A model generated the notes under the pieces. That model saw only the letters and a list, made by a program, of their open reading frames with translations. It had not been told where the DNA came from and ran no database searches. A DNA stretch of 64,000 nucleotides from Bacteroidota bacterium (lineage in GTDB: Bacteria > Bacteroidota > Bacteroidia > Chitinophagales > Saprospiraceae). Where the stretch lies: positions 1 to 64,000 of the forward strand of contig JAKQHS010000122.1 of NCBI GenBank assembly GCA_029557915.1, in the 5' to 3' direction. This document shows positions 8,742 to 17,949 of this stretch, piece by piece. Made by a program: the position numbers and the translations under genes. Within the stretch, counting starts at the first letter, position 1; every line of letters begins with the position of its first letter.

Positions 8742-9090
8742 GTTAGCCTGGGGCTAAAGCCCGTTAATACTGCAGGTGCCAAGCCCCTGGCTGAAGCCAG
8801 GGGATGAAGATAATACAGAGGTCTTGGATTGGTGCAAAACCCAGTCTTCAGGCTGGGGTTTGGGAGTTCGCCTCTATTCGGGGTAGTAGAGCACATCTGA
8901 CGTTTGAACTTATGTCTGCGATTGCGGGAACGTGACCATACCCTGGGGCTAAAGTCCGTAATGCTGCAGGTGCCAACCCCTGTTGAGCCAAAGGGATAGA
9001 GATATCACCAGAGTCTTGGATTGATGCAAACCCCAGCCTTCAGGCTGGGGTTTTGGAGTTCGTTTCTATTCCGGGCTTTAGCCCAGGTCT
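8742..9090. repeat. Pair of diverged REP-like palindromic units (GGGCTAAAGCCC family)
   Basis: Two copies of a unit of about 150 bases (about 8742-8890 and 8938-9090) share the order GGGGCTAAAG, CTGCAGGTGCCAA, GTCTTGGATTG, then a CCAGYCTTCAGGCTGG hairpin and GGAGTTCG. Palindromes include GGGC-TAAA-GCCC at 8751-8762, CCCCTGGCT/AGCCAGGGG at 8784-8803, an 11-bp-arm hairpin at 9029-9052, and GGGC-TTTA-GCCC at 9073-9084. Related hairpins lie at 17.6-17.8 kb. No transposase is nearby. The DNA from 8624 to the GntP gene holds nothing else I can identify. Confidence 0.8.
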
Positions 9091-9205
9091 ACGAGATGAG
9101 ATCATCACTTCAGTTAAAGGAAGGGGCCTCCCCCCATCCACCATCCACCCTCCCCCCATCACCGTTTATTTCCTATCTTTTGGGCTTAAAAGTTAAAACC
9201 TAAGC

Positions 9206-10534
9206 ATGCTTACTTTTATCATTGTCTTCCTCGTGCTGGCCGCGATTATCATTGCCATTGTACGATATGACATCCACCCCTTCCTGGCCCTGTTTGTAGG
9301 CGCTATTGTTTATGGCCTTCTTGCCGGAATGTCCGGGAAACAAATCCTGGATTCCATCTCCGACGGTTTTGGAAGTGTGGTGGGCCGGATCGGGCTGGTG
9401 ATCATGCTCGGGATCATTATCGGGACCTTCCTGGAAAAGACCGGAGGAGCCCTGGTCATCGCCCAAAAAGTACTGTCCATCATTGGCGAGAAAGCGGTCA
9501 TGCTGGCGATGATGATCACCGGTTGGATCCTGTCCATTCCAGTATTCGGGGACAGCGCCTTCATCATGATGAATTCCATCAACAAATCCCTGTCTTTTAA
9601 AAGCAAGGCGCCCTTTGCCGCCACCACGATTGCGCTTACCCTGGGCATTTCCTCGACTCATTCCCTGGTGCCGCCAACCCCGGGGCCTATTGCAGCTGCA
9701 GGGATTTTGGGCGCTGACCTGGGCCGGGTGATTTTCTGGGGAATTATAGTAAGTTCAGTGGCTTTGATCCCCTGTTATTATTTTGTCAAACATTATGTCT
9801 CCCGGTTTCACCTGGATCCTAAATTGGCCGACGAAAAGGTTGAAAATACAAATGCCTATCTGCCTTCTGCAGCGAAAGCCTCCTTACCGATCATCATTCC
9901 CCTCCTCCTGATCATCCTTGGATCCGTGGCCGATTACCCGTCGCATCCCTTCGGCGAAGGAAGATTGATGGCCTTTTTGAAATTTATAGGAAACCCGATC
10001 ATGGCGCTTTTGCTGGGTGCGGGCCTGTCTTTTTGGCTGCCCAAAAAATTTGAATTGAGGCTGCTGTCTTCCACCGGCTGGATCGGAGATTCTCTCGTCA
10101 CCGCCGCCCCCATCATCCTGATCACGGGGGCAGGGGGCATATTCGGGAAAATGCTACAGAATTCAGGCATCGCGGACCTCGTGAGCAGCAACCTAAGCAG
10201 CGCCAACCTTGGTCTTCTACTTCCCTTTCTGATGTCTCTTTCTCTCAAAACCGCCCAGGGATCTTCCACGGTGGCTATCGTCACCACCGCCTCCGTCATC
10301 GCCCCTCTGTTGGTACCCCTTGGCCTGGACAGTGAATTTATGAAAGTGCTTGCGGTATTGGCCATCGGCGCCGGCGGCATAGCCATTTCCCATGCCAACG
10401 ACAGTTTTTTCTGGTGCATGACCCAAATGACCGGCATGAATATCAAACAAGGCAACCAGACTCATAGCCTGGGTACGCTGATCCTGGCTACGGGGGCCAT
10501 TGCGGTGATTTATTTGATTTCCTGGATCTTTTAG
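9206..10534 (+). CDS. GntP family sugar-acid:H+ symporter
   Basis: This is a 442-residue integral membrane protein with about 12-14 hydrophobic segments. The family signatures are visible: GKQILDSISDGFGSVVGRIGL, the HSLVPPTPGPIAAA loop near 150-165, and AQGSSTVAIVTTASVIAPL near 345. GntP proteins import gluconate and related aldonates by proton symport. The convergent SDR dehydrogenase, resembling gluconate 5-dehydrogenases, and the sugar isomerase beyond it support a sugar-acid role; the exact substrate is not defined. Confidence 0.9.
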   Translation: MLTFIIVFLVLAAIIIAIVRYDIHPFLALFVGAIVYGLLAGMSGKQILDSISDGFGSVVGRIGLVIMLGIIIGTFLEKTGGALVIAQKVLSIIGEKAVMLAMMITGWILSIPVFGDSAFIMMNSINKSLSFKSKAPFAATTIALTLGISSTHSLVPPTPGPIAAAGILGADLGRVIFWGIIVSSVALIPCYYFVKHYVSRFHLDPKLADEKVENTNAYLPSAAKASLPIIIPLLLIILGSVADYPSHPFGEGRLMAFLKFIGNPIMALLLGAGLSFWLPKKFELRLLSSTGWIGDSLVTAAPIILITGAGGIFGKMLQNSGIADLVSSNLSSANLGLLLPFLMSLSLKTAQGSSTVAIVTTASVIAPLLVPLGLDSEFMKVLAVLAIGAGGIAISHANDSFFWCMTQMTGMNIKQGNQTHSLGTLILATGAIAVIYLISWIF

Positions 10535-10625
10535 GGTTGAGGGTTGAGGGTTGAGGATTGAGGATTGAGGATTGAGGATTGAGGATTGAACCCCTCCTCA
10601 TCCCTCACTCCTCAATCCTCACTCC
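10535..10625. terminator. Inverted 7-bp repeat arrays between convergent genes, probable bidirectional terminator
   Basis: Eight 7-base units (GGTTGAG three times, then GATTGAG/GATTGAA) at 10535-10590 are followed by five pyrimidine units (TCACTCC, TCAATCC type) at 10591-10625. The second array is largely the inverse complement of the first, so the transcript can fold into a long degenerate hairpin. It starts directly at the GntP stop codon and ends 3 bases from the SDR stop codon. Confidence 0.65.
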
Positions 10626-10628
10626 TAT

Positions 10629-11414
10629 TTATTTCGCCGTCCATCCTCCATCCACCGCCAATATGCTTCCGACCATATAACTTGCGGCCCTGCTGGAGAG
10701 AAAGATGGCTGCACCCTGGATTTCGCGCAGATCGGCCCAGCGGCCAAAAGCGGTGGCCCCGACAATGAATTTTTTGCCGTCTTCCGTATCTTTTATCGGC
10801 TCGTTCATTTCGGTAAGGAAGGGGCCTGGACAGATAGCATTGACATTGATATCGAAAGGGGCAAGTTCGAGGGCAAGGGCCCGGGTCATCTGCACGATGG
10901 CGCCCTTGCTCGAAGTGTAGGGGGTACGGTTTGCCAAACCGACCAGGCCTAGAGTGCTGGCCATATTGATGATCTTGCCGCTTTTTTGTTTTTTCATAAA
11001 AGGCACTACGGCCCTGCAACACAACCAGGTCCCCGTGACGTTTACAGACATCACTTTATTGAAGTCTTCCAGGCTGAGCTCGTCGATGGCTCCACGGATA
11101 TTGATGCCCGCGCTGTTGATAAGGATGTCCACCTGTCCAAAATGCTCCAGGCAAGCCCTGGCCATGGCTTCCGCCTGGTCCTGCCGGGTCACGTCAGCTG
11201 CAAACCACTCGGCCCGGATGCCATATTCCGCCTGAAGGCCTTCAGCCGCTTCCCGGGCTTCCTGGGCGGTTCTGGAAACAATCAGTACATTGGCCCCGGC
11301 CGAAGCAAGCCCGGCGGCCATCGCAAGGCCCAGACCTTTGGAACCTCCGGTGACAATGGCTGCCTGACCCGTCAGGTCGAATTGCCGGATACCGGGGAGT
11401 TTGATTTTATCCAT
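10629..11414 (-). CDS. SDR family oxidoreductase, gluconate 5-dehydrogenase-like
   Basis: This 261-residue classical short-chain dehydrogenase has the NAD(P) motif TGGSKGLG at about 22-29, NSAG near 95, a catalytic Ser in NMASTLG and YTSSK as the YxxxK pair, followed by the PGP loop (CPGPFLTEMN). Sequence style and the adjacent GntP permease favour a sugar-acid keto-reductase such as gluconate 5-dehydrogenase, although 3-oxoacyl-ACP reductases look similar. It is the last gene of a leftward set with the isomerase and the cytochrome-fused dehydrogenase (19-base gap). Confidence 0.8.
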   Translation of the reverse strand: MDKIKLPGIRQFDLTGQAAIVTGGSKGLGLAMAAGLASAGANVLIVSRTAQEAREAAEGLQAEYGIRAEWFAADVTRQDQAEAMARACLEHFGQVDILINSAGINIRGAIDELSLEDFNKVMSVNVTGTWLCCRAVVPFMKKQKSGKIINMASTLGLVGLANRTPYTSSKGAIVQMTRALALELAPFDINVNAICPGPFLTEMNEPIKDTEDGKKFIVGATAFGRWADLREIQGAAIFLSSRAASYMVGSILAVDGGWTAK

Positions 11415-11433
11415 ATCCTGTTATTTTATTAAA

Positions 11434-12495
11434 TCAGGGATTGAGCCCCAGTCCCGTTTTGCTGAAAGCGAGACAGGCCAGCACATGGTCTTCCTCCGCT
11501 TTAAGTTTTTCCTCAGGCCCAAGATGGGAGACCGCCGGTAATGGGCCGTCATATTTATTTTTCCTGACCAGGTGGAGCATATTTGCCAGGGCATTTGCCT
11601 TCACCTCCGGCAAGGTAGACCAGTACTTATCCATCAGGCAGGGGATCTGGAGCGGATCACGGGTGATCATTTCCAGGCTGAACCGGATGCCCGGATTGTG
11701 TTGCCGGCAAATCCGGACGATTTCATTCAGGTTAAGGATGCCTTTGCCGAGGGGTACTTCGGATAATAAAAACCCTTCTTCATATTCCTGCACGCCCATA
11801 TCCTTCACGTGGGTGCTCACAGCATAAGGCGCCAGGGTTTTGACGACCTCCATGGGATCTTCCAGGAGGGCAATGCTGTTGCCGAAATCCAGGGTGACCC
11901 CGATCCATTCACTGCTGATCTGCCTGATGATGCCGGCCAGCTCGGGGGCCAGCCAGTCTTTATGATTTTCAACCGCCAGCTTTATCCCCGCTTTGCGCAT
12001 GACCGGCTCCGCCCACTGCAGGGACTGGATGGCGTTTTGGCGGAAGGTTTTAAATTCCTCTTCACTTTTAAAAGTTTCGTACCGGCGGCCCGGAAGGCAT
12101 ACCGTGCGGATGACCGAAGCGCCGGCTTCCCGGGCATTGAGAATATCGGTTTCAAAGGCCGGAATTTCCGCCTGGGTTTTGGGAAGGCCGATGGAACCTT
12201 CGAGGTAAAGGCCGTATTTTTCCCTCTGATCCCTGATTTTTTGGGTAAAATCTTTTTCCCAGCCCCTGACCATGACCTGAAGCCCGCCAGCCCCAATTTC
12301 CTGACAGTGTTCCAGGAGGTCCAGAGCGTTTTTAAAACCGGGATAATTCCTGCTCTCCGTCTTCGAGTTCCAGCGGATACCATAAGAGTGGACCACGATG
12401 CCCATGGAACTTACTTTGAGCGAGCCGGGGATTTCAAACCATGGCAGGGCCGCCATGGCCAGTCCCGTATTTTTAATGAATTCTCTTCTTTCCAT
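11434..12495 (-). CDS. Sugar phosphate isomerase/epimerase-like TIM-barrel protein with Tat-type leader
   Basis: The 353-residue protein starts with RREFIKNTGLAMAALPWF, a twin-arginine-like signal, so export to the periplasm is likely. The rest fits the AP-endonuclease-2/xylose-isomerase-like barrel: IGVTLDFGNS, VSTHVKDMG and FSLEMITRDP contain the Asp, His and Glu residues that usually bind the metal. Such enzymes epimerise or isomerise sugars and inositols. Its neighbours in the same direction are an SDR and a secreted cytochrome-fused dehydrogenase, which suggests periplasmic processing of a sugar or sugar acid. Confidence 0.8.
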   Translation of the reverse strand: MERREFIKNTGLAMAALPWFEIPGSLKVSSMGIVVHSYGIRWNSKTESRNYPGFKNALDLLEHCQEIGAGGLQVMVRGWEKDFTQKIRDQREKYGLYLEGSIGLPKTQAEIPAFETDILNAREAGASVIRTVCLPGRRYETFKSEEEFKTFRQNAIQSLQWAEPVMRKAGIKLAVENHKDWLAPELAGIIRQISSEWIGVTLDFGNSIALLEDPMEVVKTLAPYAVSTHVKDMGVQEYEEGFLLSEVPLGKGILNLNEIVRICRQHNPGIRFSLEMITRDPLQIPCLMDKYWSTLPEVKANALANMLHLVRKNKYDGPLPAVSHLGPEEKLKAEEDHVLACLAFSKTGLGLNP

Positions 12496-12552
12496 AAAAA
12501 TGTAAATATCCGCTTTTAAAATCCTGATCTTCTGTGTTTCATCCTGCTAAAA

Positions 12553-15108
12553 TTACTTGTTTTCGGGAACGACGAGGGTATCTGCGATATGCCTGTTCAG
12601 CTCCTCCGCCGTCCAGGGCATCACCCTGCCCTGGGTAGTATGCCGCGTCATGCCTACCAGGTTCCTGCTCACCGGCCCGGCCTGGTTGCCCCATTCGTTA
12701 CGGATATAGGTCAGGATGGCCTGGATGTCCCCGTCATCCATAGTGGAATGGGAAGGCATCACGGGTAGAATTTCCGGGGCGTCATAAATTTTTCCATTGA
12801 CCTCAATGGGGCCTTCGATGCCATGGAGGACCAAAAGAGCGAGTCGTTTTTCATTGCCGGTCACCCAGGAGGAACCGCGCAGGGTGGGCGCAAACCGGTT
12901 GATCCCGGCCCCATCGTTCCCGTGACAACCGGCACAGGAATTCAAATACAGACTGCGCCCCTTGACAAACCATTGCCGGTCACGATCATTCAATAAGGCC
13001 CCGGAACCTCCGGTGGGTTTCTTTATTTTTCCGGGCCAGTCAAATAATTGCATGGCCCCCTCCATTTGATTTTTATTTTGTTGGTCCAACCCGGACCTTG
13101 TAAGGAGGGCAGGCGCCGTGCTGAGTTTTACAGGATTAATCGGTGGCGCGGCCCCCTGGATGGACATGGCATTGAGGATGGCTTGTTGTTTCCATTCGAA
13201 AGAGCCCTTCCCGGGATCCAGCAGGGAGAGGAGGCCTTTAAGTTCATGGTCTTTCCCATGGCGAATGACCGCCGCGGTGAGCAGGTCAATAAATATTTCC
13301 CTTGCCGGATCGCGGGTTTTCCAGGATTCAAGGCCCAGAAGGTAAATTAAGAACCGGTACTCCAAACCCTGCAGGCTGCTGATCACTGCATCCCGCATCA
13401 CGGCTTGCTGGAGATGAAGATCGAGCAGCCGGGCGAGCTGTTTGATCCTGATCTCCGGATCGAGTACATAGGCGGATAAGGCCATTTGAAGGGCCTTTTT
13501 GGCAGGCGGTGCTGAACCTGTCTCCCTGAATAATGCTTCGATGACCTCCCTGACTTTATTATTCTTTTGCGCCAAAGGTTCCAGCAGTCGGAGGGCGGTA
13601 TTCGCGATCAGGGTTTGCTCATCCTTTATCAACCGGACCAGGGTAGTCTCATCCCTCCAACCCAGCCCGTCCAGGGTCCACAGTGCGTGATTTCTTGCCA
13701 GGACCTGTGTCCCGTCTTCGGCAAGTTTTACCAAGGCAGGGATGCAGGCAGGATCATTTCTTTCCACCAGCAACCGCTGGGCCATGTCCCGGGACCAACC
13801 ATCCGGGTGGGATAGATCGGCCACCAATTCATCCGTAGTTTTAGCCGACATTTTTACTTGACTTACCCGTTTATGCTTTTCGGGGACGATCCTCCAGATC
13901 CGTCCCATATGAATAGGCAGGACCAGGTTTCTTTTCAGGGTCTGTTCGCGCAGGTAGGGGGTCACATAGGCCCCGTGTTGTATGAGTCCCCTGTACATAT
14001 CCGCTACATACAGGGCGCCGTCAGGTCCCGAAGCCAGGTAGACCGGGCGAAATCGTTCGTCGGAGGAAGCGAGAAATTCCTTTCCCGGGTGTGGATCATG
14101 GGCCGATAAAAGGAAACCGTTTTCTTCCAGGATGTTCCGCTTGACCAGGTTGCCTGAAGGTTCACAGACGAAAACATTCTGATAAAATGCCGGGGGGAAA
14201 ACGGCAGATCTCAATACCAGTGGGGAACAGGCAGCGGTGAATTCAAGCAATCGGCCAAGGCTGTCCAGGGTGCCGGGAATGTATCCCCTGTTAACCGCCG
14301 GATTGGGTCTGACCGGATATACTCTTCGGTCCAGGGTAAGCCCATGGTCAATGCCGCTGCCCGGGATATGGTTTTTATTCCTTGAAAGGTAATTTGGCGG
14401 GACCAGGTCGGCATGGAGTTGAGACCAGTTGTAATTGTAATAAAGCCGCCCTTCATCATCGTGGCAAATTCCCCACTGACCCCTGAATTCTGTACTGTCG
14501 CGGATCCATACGCCGTTCTCAAGCCGGTATCGGAGCCTGGATTTGGCATTGTAATACCAGTTGTCCATCCCTCTCCAGAGCCCGTTATCCGAATGCTCCG
14601 GCAAGCCATTGGTAGCGTAAGTCGAATCCAATAAAAGTTTACGGTCCGGCTGGAGGTCGCCATCCTGGTCTTCCACCAGCCAAAGGGCTTTGTTTTCAGC
14701 CACGAGCAGTCCTCCTTTCACAAGGGCCATGGCCCTGGGCAGGATGAGGCTGTCCAGGAAAACCCTGCTGCTGTCCATCAATCCATCCTTATCCAGGTCC
14801 TCAAGGATGCAGATCCTTCCGTTGGGTTCCAGTTCTCCCTTACCGTCGATATCGGGCATAAAACTGCGCATTTCCACCACCCAGAGGCGGCCGTCTTCAT
14901 CAAACTGGATCACTACCGGATCCTGCACCAGCGGTTCAGCGGCAACCAGTTGGATTTCAAATCCCGGTTCGAGCTGAAAAACGTCTTTTGCTTCTTCGGG
15001 GGAGAGTGGTGGCGAAGGGTCTGCAGGGACTGGGCTGCAGGCGGCCAAACACAGCCCAAACGCCGTCAAAAAGGCCCGGAAAAGGGGCTTAAAATAAATC
15101 TGCTGCAT
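12553..15108 (-). CDS. PVC-type membrane-bound dehydrogenase with HEAT repeats and cytochrome c domain
   Basis: This 851-residue lipoprotein (lipobox GLCLAAC, Cys 24) has three parts: a beta-propeller of about 400 residues (FDEDGRLWVVEMRSFMPD, DGLMDSSRVFLDSL, SGPDGALYVADMYRG), a helical HEAT-like region at about 430-660, and a C-terminal cytochrome c with heme motif CAGCH near 745 and a likely distal Met in VMPSHS. This architecture is that of the glucose/sorbosone-type dehydrogenases first noticed in Planctomycetes and Verrucomicrobia. It probably oxidises a sugar in the periplasm and passes electrons to the respiratory chain. It heads the three-gene leftward cluster. Confidence 0.88.
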   Translation of the reverse strand: MQQIYFKPLFRAFLTAFGLCLAACSPVPADPSPPLSPEEAKDVFQLEPGFEIQLVAAEPLVQDPVVIQFDEDGRLWVVEMRSFMPDIDGKGELEPNGRICILEDLDKDGLMDSSRVFLDSLILPRAMALVKGGLLVAENKALWLVEDQDGDLQPDRKLLLDSTYATNGLPEHSDNGLWRGMDNWYYNAKSRLRYRLENGVWIRDSTEFRGQWGICHDDEGRLYYNYNWSQLHADLVPPNYLSRNKNHIPGSGIDHGLTLDRRVYPVRPNPAVNRGYIPGTLDSLGRLLEFTAACSPLVLRSAVFPPAFYQNVFVCEPSGNLVKRNILEENGFLLSAHDPHPGKEFLASSDERFRPVYLASGPDGALYVADMYRGLIQHGAYVTPYLREQTLKRNLVLPIHMGRIWRIVPEKHKRVSQVKMSAKTTDELVADLSHPDGWSRDMAQRLLVERNDPACIPALVKLAEDGTQVLARNHALWTLDGLGWRDETTLVRLIKDEQTLIANTALRLLEPLAQKNNKVREVIEALFRETGSAPPAKKALQMALSAYVLDPEIRIKQLARLLDLHLQQAVMRDAVISSLQGLEYRFLIYLLGLESWKTRDPAREIFIDLLTAAVIRHGKDHELKGLLSLLDPGKGSFEWKQQAILNAMSIQGAAPPINPVKLSTAPALLTRSGLDQQNKNQMEGAMQLFDWPGKIKKPTGGSGALLNDRDRQWFVKGRSLYLNSCAGCHGNDGAGINRFAPTLRGSSWVTGNEKRLALLVLHGIEGPIEVNGKIYDAPEILPVMPSHSTMDDGDIQAILTYIRNEWGNQAGPVSRNLVGMTRHTTQGRVMPWTAEELNRHIADTLVVPENK

Positions 15109-15542
15109 CCGGGCATGAAGTTACAATGAAAATGGTTATTGCTTTTCACAGTTAAGGAATTGGTATTGCCCTGCAGCTTGATTCACAGTTGAGATTTGAC
15201 TGCAAAGATCCCACAACGACACGAAGTTCCACGGAACCAAAGCAAACCATCCCTTCACATTTACCTGAACTCCCGTGCCTTTTAGGAAAGGAAGCAGGAA
15301 AGCCATTCCTAAAAAAGGGCTTAGAAAGCCGGTTTTTATAGGTAGTGCGGAGGAAAAGATTGAGATTTGACCCGAAGCCATGGGGGATCATAGGAAATTA
15401 ACGCTTTTTTCAGTCAATTCCAGTCTGCTGAATCGTTACTATTCCATATTTACTTTGTTCATTCTTGTCATTCCGGAATATTATAGCCTGGTTTTAATGA
15501 AAAGGAGAAAATCAGGGCTAAGTTGAATAAACATGTCCACCC
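15109..15542. other. Intergenic region between divergent genes, no gene seen
   Basis: About 430 bases without a credible coding region. It contains an imperfect hairpin (CCTTTTAGGAA at 15279-15289 against TTCCTAAAAAAGG at 15306-15318). No exact TAnnTTTG element was found for either divergent gene; the rightward operon is preceded by AT-rich sequence from about 15440. Confidence 0.5.
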
Positions 15543-15968
15543 ATGAAATCGAAACTGACTTTGCTCATCCTGATCCTCGCCCTGTCGGGGGTTTATATCG
15601 GATACCGGATGTGGAACAAGCCTCACCTGGATATCGCATCCGCCGGCCCGGCAGCATCCCTGACGGCTTCCGAATTACTCGCAGAATATCAGTCGGACGA
15701 GTCAGTCGCCAACGCCAAGTATTTGAACAAGGTCATTTCCATAAACGGGGTCATTGAAGCGGTGAGCAAGGAAGCGGATCAGGTGAGCATCCGCCTTGCC
15801 ACGGAGGATGTCATGGCTACGGTGATCTGCAATTTGGATCCCTTTTCCAGTCATGCGGAGACGGAGTTTGTCACCGGCCGGAATATCAACCTAAAAGGGG
15901 TATGTTCCGGGATTTTAACCGATGTGGTCTTAGACCGCTGCGTGGTAATAAACCCTTCTTTCAAATAA
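15543..15968 (+). CDS. OB-fold (tRNA_anti-like) exported protein
   Basis: The 141-residue protein has an N-terminal signal/anchor (LTLLILILALSGVYIGY), a linker, and an OB-fold-like domain: ASELLAEYQSDESVANAKYLNKVISINGVIEAV, then strands ending in VVLDRCVVI. This matches the tRNA_anti-like family of Bacteroidota, whose function is unknown; the fold name does not imply RNA binding. It leads an operon with YceI (10-base gap) and a DUF5777 barrel. Confidence 0.75.
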   Translation: MKSKLTLLILILALSGVYIGYRMWNKPHLDIASAGPAASLTASELLAEYQSDESVANAKYLNKVISINGVIEAVSKEADQVSIRLATEDVMATVICNLDPFSSHAETEFVTGRNINLKGVCSGILTDVVLDRCVVINPSFK

Positions 15969-15978
15969 AACCGGGGAT

Positions 15979-16554
15979 ATGCAGTTAAAACCCGTCCTTA
16001 TAATCGCCTTCCTGGTATCCGTGACCGGATCGTTGCCGGCTCAAACCGGCGCAGGGGGCCGCTACTTTACCAGAGGAGCTGCCATCCAGTTTTTTTCAGA
16101 CAGTCCGCTTGAAAAAATAGAGGCCTCTACCAACAGCGGAAATTGCGTTCTGGATTTGGCTACGGGCAAACTTGAAGCCGCCGTCCTGATCAATTCCTTC
16201 AATTTTAAGAAAGCCTTGATGCAGGAGCATTTTAATGAAAATTATATGGAGTCCTCCAAATTCCCCAAGGCTGTTTTCAAAGGAAGCCTGGATAAACCCC
16301 AGGAGCTCACCCTTTCAAAAGACGGGACGTACAAAACCATGCTTAAAGGGGAGATGACCATCCATGGGATCACCCGTCCCATGCAGACGGAGGTAGTCTT
16401 CCGGGTGGGAGATGGCAAGATATTTGCAGAAACCGCATTTGACGTCACGGTGGCCGACTACGGGATCCGTATCCCGGCCCTGATGCGGGATAATATTGCT
16501 AAAATTGTTCGCTTAACGGTCAAATCGGAATTACAGGAATTAAAAAAAACCTAA
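15979..16554 (+). CDS. YceI family periplasmic lipid-binding-like protein
   Basis: This 191-residue protein has a signal peptide ending at about LPAQ and a YceI beta-barrel: GAAIQFFSDSPLEKIEA, SSKFPKAVFKG and MTIHGITRPM are the standard family blocks. YceI folds resemble lipocalins and bind isoprenoid-type or amphiphilic ligands. The flanking OB-fold protein and outer-membrane-barrel-like protein form a three-gene unit that may be linked to a periplasmic redox or lipid process. Confidence 0.88.
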   Translation: MQLKPVLIIAFLVSVTGSLPAQTGAGGRYFTRGAAIQFFSDSPLEKIEASTNSGNCVLDLATGKLEAAVLINSFNFKKALMQEHFNENYMESSKFPKAVFKGSLDKPQELTLSKDGTYKTMLKGEMTIHGITRPMQTEVVFRVGDGKIFAETAFDVTVADYGIRIPALMRDNIAKIVRLTVKSELQELKKT

Positions 16555-16586
16555 ACCTCCTATTCATTCAATAATCTAAAAATGTT

Positions 16587-17489
16587 ATGAAATACCGCTT
16601 ACTCTTTTATTGCTTCATCCTTGTGGCTTCTATGCCCTCAGCGCTTCGTGCCCAGGAAGACCTTTTGTCCATGATCAGGGATTCCGCATCTACGGAAAAA
16701 CAACCCGTAAAATCAAGTTTTAAAACTACCCGGGTGGTCAATTTCCAATCCCTTGAAAATACCCATGCCAGAAACCTGGATATCAAAATCAGCCACCGTT
16801 TTGGATTTCTCAATCTTGGTATTGAAGAACTTTTTGGCCTGGACGCCGCCACCATCCGCCTCGGCGCGGAATACGGGATTACCGACCGGCTGATGGTGGG
16901 ATTCGGACGAAGCAGCTTTGAAAAAACGCTCGATACCTACTTTAAATGGAAGACCATCCAGCAAACCAGTGGAAAAGGAGGGATGCCGGTCACGGTTTCC
17001 CTGTTTGGCAGCGCGGCGCTGCGTACGTTCAGGGTAAATACCGACCTCGAGGACAAATTGCTGAACCGTATGTATTATACCGGGCAGGTCATTGTGGGCA
17101 GCAAAATTTCAGAGGAGTTCAGCCTTCAGCTCTCACCCACCATAGTGCATCGCAACCTGACGGCGACGACCTCGGAAAAAAATGATGTGTTTGGGATTGG
17201 CGCAGGGGGAAGGTTTAAGGTATCCAAACGTATTTCTCTGAATGCCGAATACATGTATCTGTTGCCGGACCAGGTGGCTCCGGGCATCACCAACTCCCTG
17301 TCCATCGGCTTCGACATTGAGACGGGGGGACACGTCTTCCAGTTGCATCTCACCAATTCCACCGCCATGATTGAAAAAGGATTCATTACGGAAACGACCG
17401 GAGATTGGGGTGACGGGGACATTCACTTCGGGTTTAATATTTCAAGAGTATTTGATTTTTCCAGAAAAAATAAAACAAAGGCCGAGTAG
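16587..17489 (+). CDS. DUF5777 family beta-barrel protein
   Basis: A 300-residue protein with a signal peptide (cleavage after LRAQ) and alternating beta strands typical of an outer-membrane barrel. The block VNFQSLENTHARNLDIKISH followed by RFGFLNLG and GLDAATIRLGAEYGITD is characteristic of DUF5777 proteins. Its function is unknown. It is the last gene of the OB-fold/YceI operon, 32 bases after YceI. Confidence 0.8.
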   Translation: MKYRLLFYCFILVASMPSALRAQEDLLSMIRDSASTEKQPVKSSFKTTRVVNFQSLENTHARNLDIKISHRFGFLNLGIEELFGLDAATIRLGAEYGITDRLMVGFGRSSFEKTLDTYFKWKTIQQTSGKGGMPVTVSLFGSAALRTFRVNTDLEDKLLNRMYYTGQVIVGSKISEEFSLQLSPTIVHRNLTATTSEKNDVFGIGAGGRFKVSKRISLNAEYMYLLPDQVAPGITNSLSIGFDIETGGHVFQLHLTNSTAMIEKGFITETTGDWGDGDIHFGFNISRVFDFSRKNKTKAE

Positions 17490-17949
17490 GGGGTATCCAG
17501 CATGGAGAATTTCGGAACAGTAGGGGGCAGCTAGAAGTATAGTCAATCCCATGGTTTTTCGCCTGGGAGTTGGCATCAGAGAAGCCTCTGGGCTTTGGCC
17601 CAGCGTGTACGCTTTACCAACAGCAAGCCATCCAACCGATTTGGGCTAAAGCCCAAATCCTCCTTGAATCCTCCCAACCCCAGCCTGAAGGCCGGGTTTG
17701 GAGAAATGGTACCTTGGCGCACGGAGGGCTGGAGGACACGGAGATCACTTCCTACATATTCAGTTGAAAAAACATTCTCCGTGCTCCCCGTGTCCTCCGC
17801 GCGAATTACATTCGGGATACCCTCGGCTTTAGCCGGGGGCCATAGCTCCAGCGGGAGGTGGTTGGTGGGTGGTAAGCCCTTTAAGACTTCCTCCTTGGTA
17901 TTATAGTTTATTTTCTCCTGGTTTTCCATTGAATTTGCCAGTTGCTGCT
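17490..17949. repeat. Palindrome-rich convergent intergenic region (REP-like hairpins plus period-9 inverted arms)
   Basis: 460 bases without a gene between convergent genes. CTGGGC-TTTG-GCCCAG lies near 17589, ATTTGGGC-TAAA-GCCCAAAT at 17639-17658, an imperfect CAGCCTGAAGGC hairpin near 17685, and CGGC-TTTA-GCCG near 17823. These match the GGGCTAAAGCCC family at 8.7-9.1 kb. Two arms built of 9-base CACGGAGGN units (17716-17747 and 17776-17803) are inverted, with an 11-bp exact core at 17731-17741/17788-17798. Confidence 0.7.
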
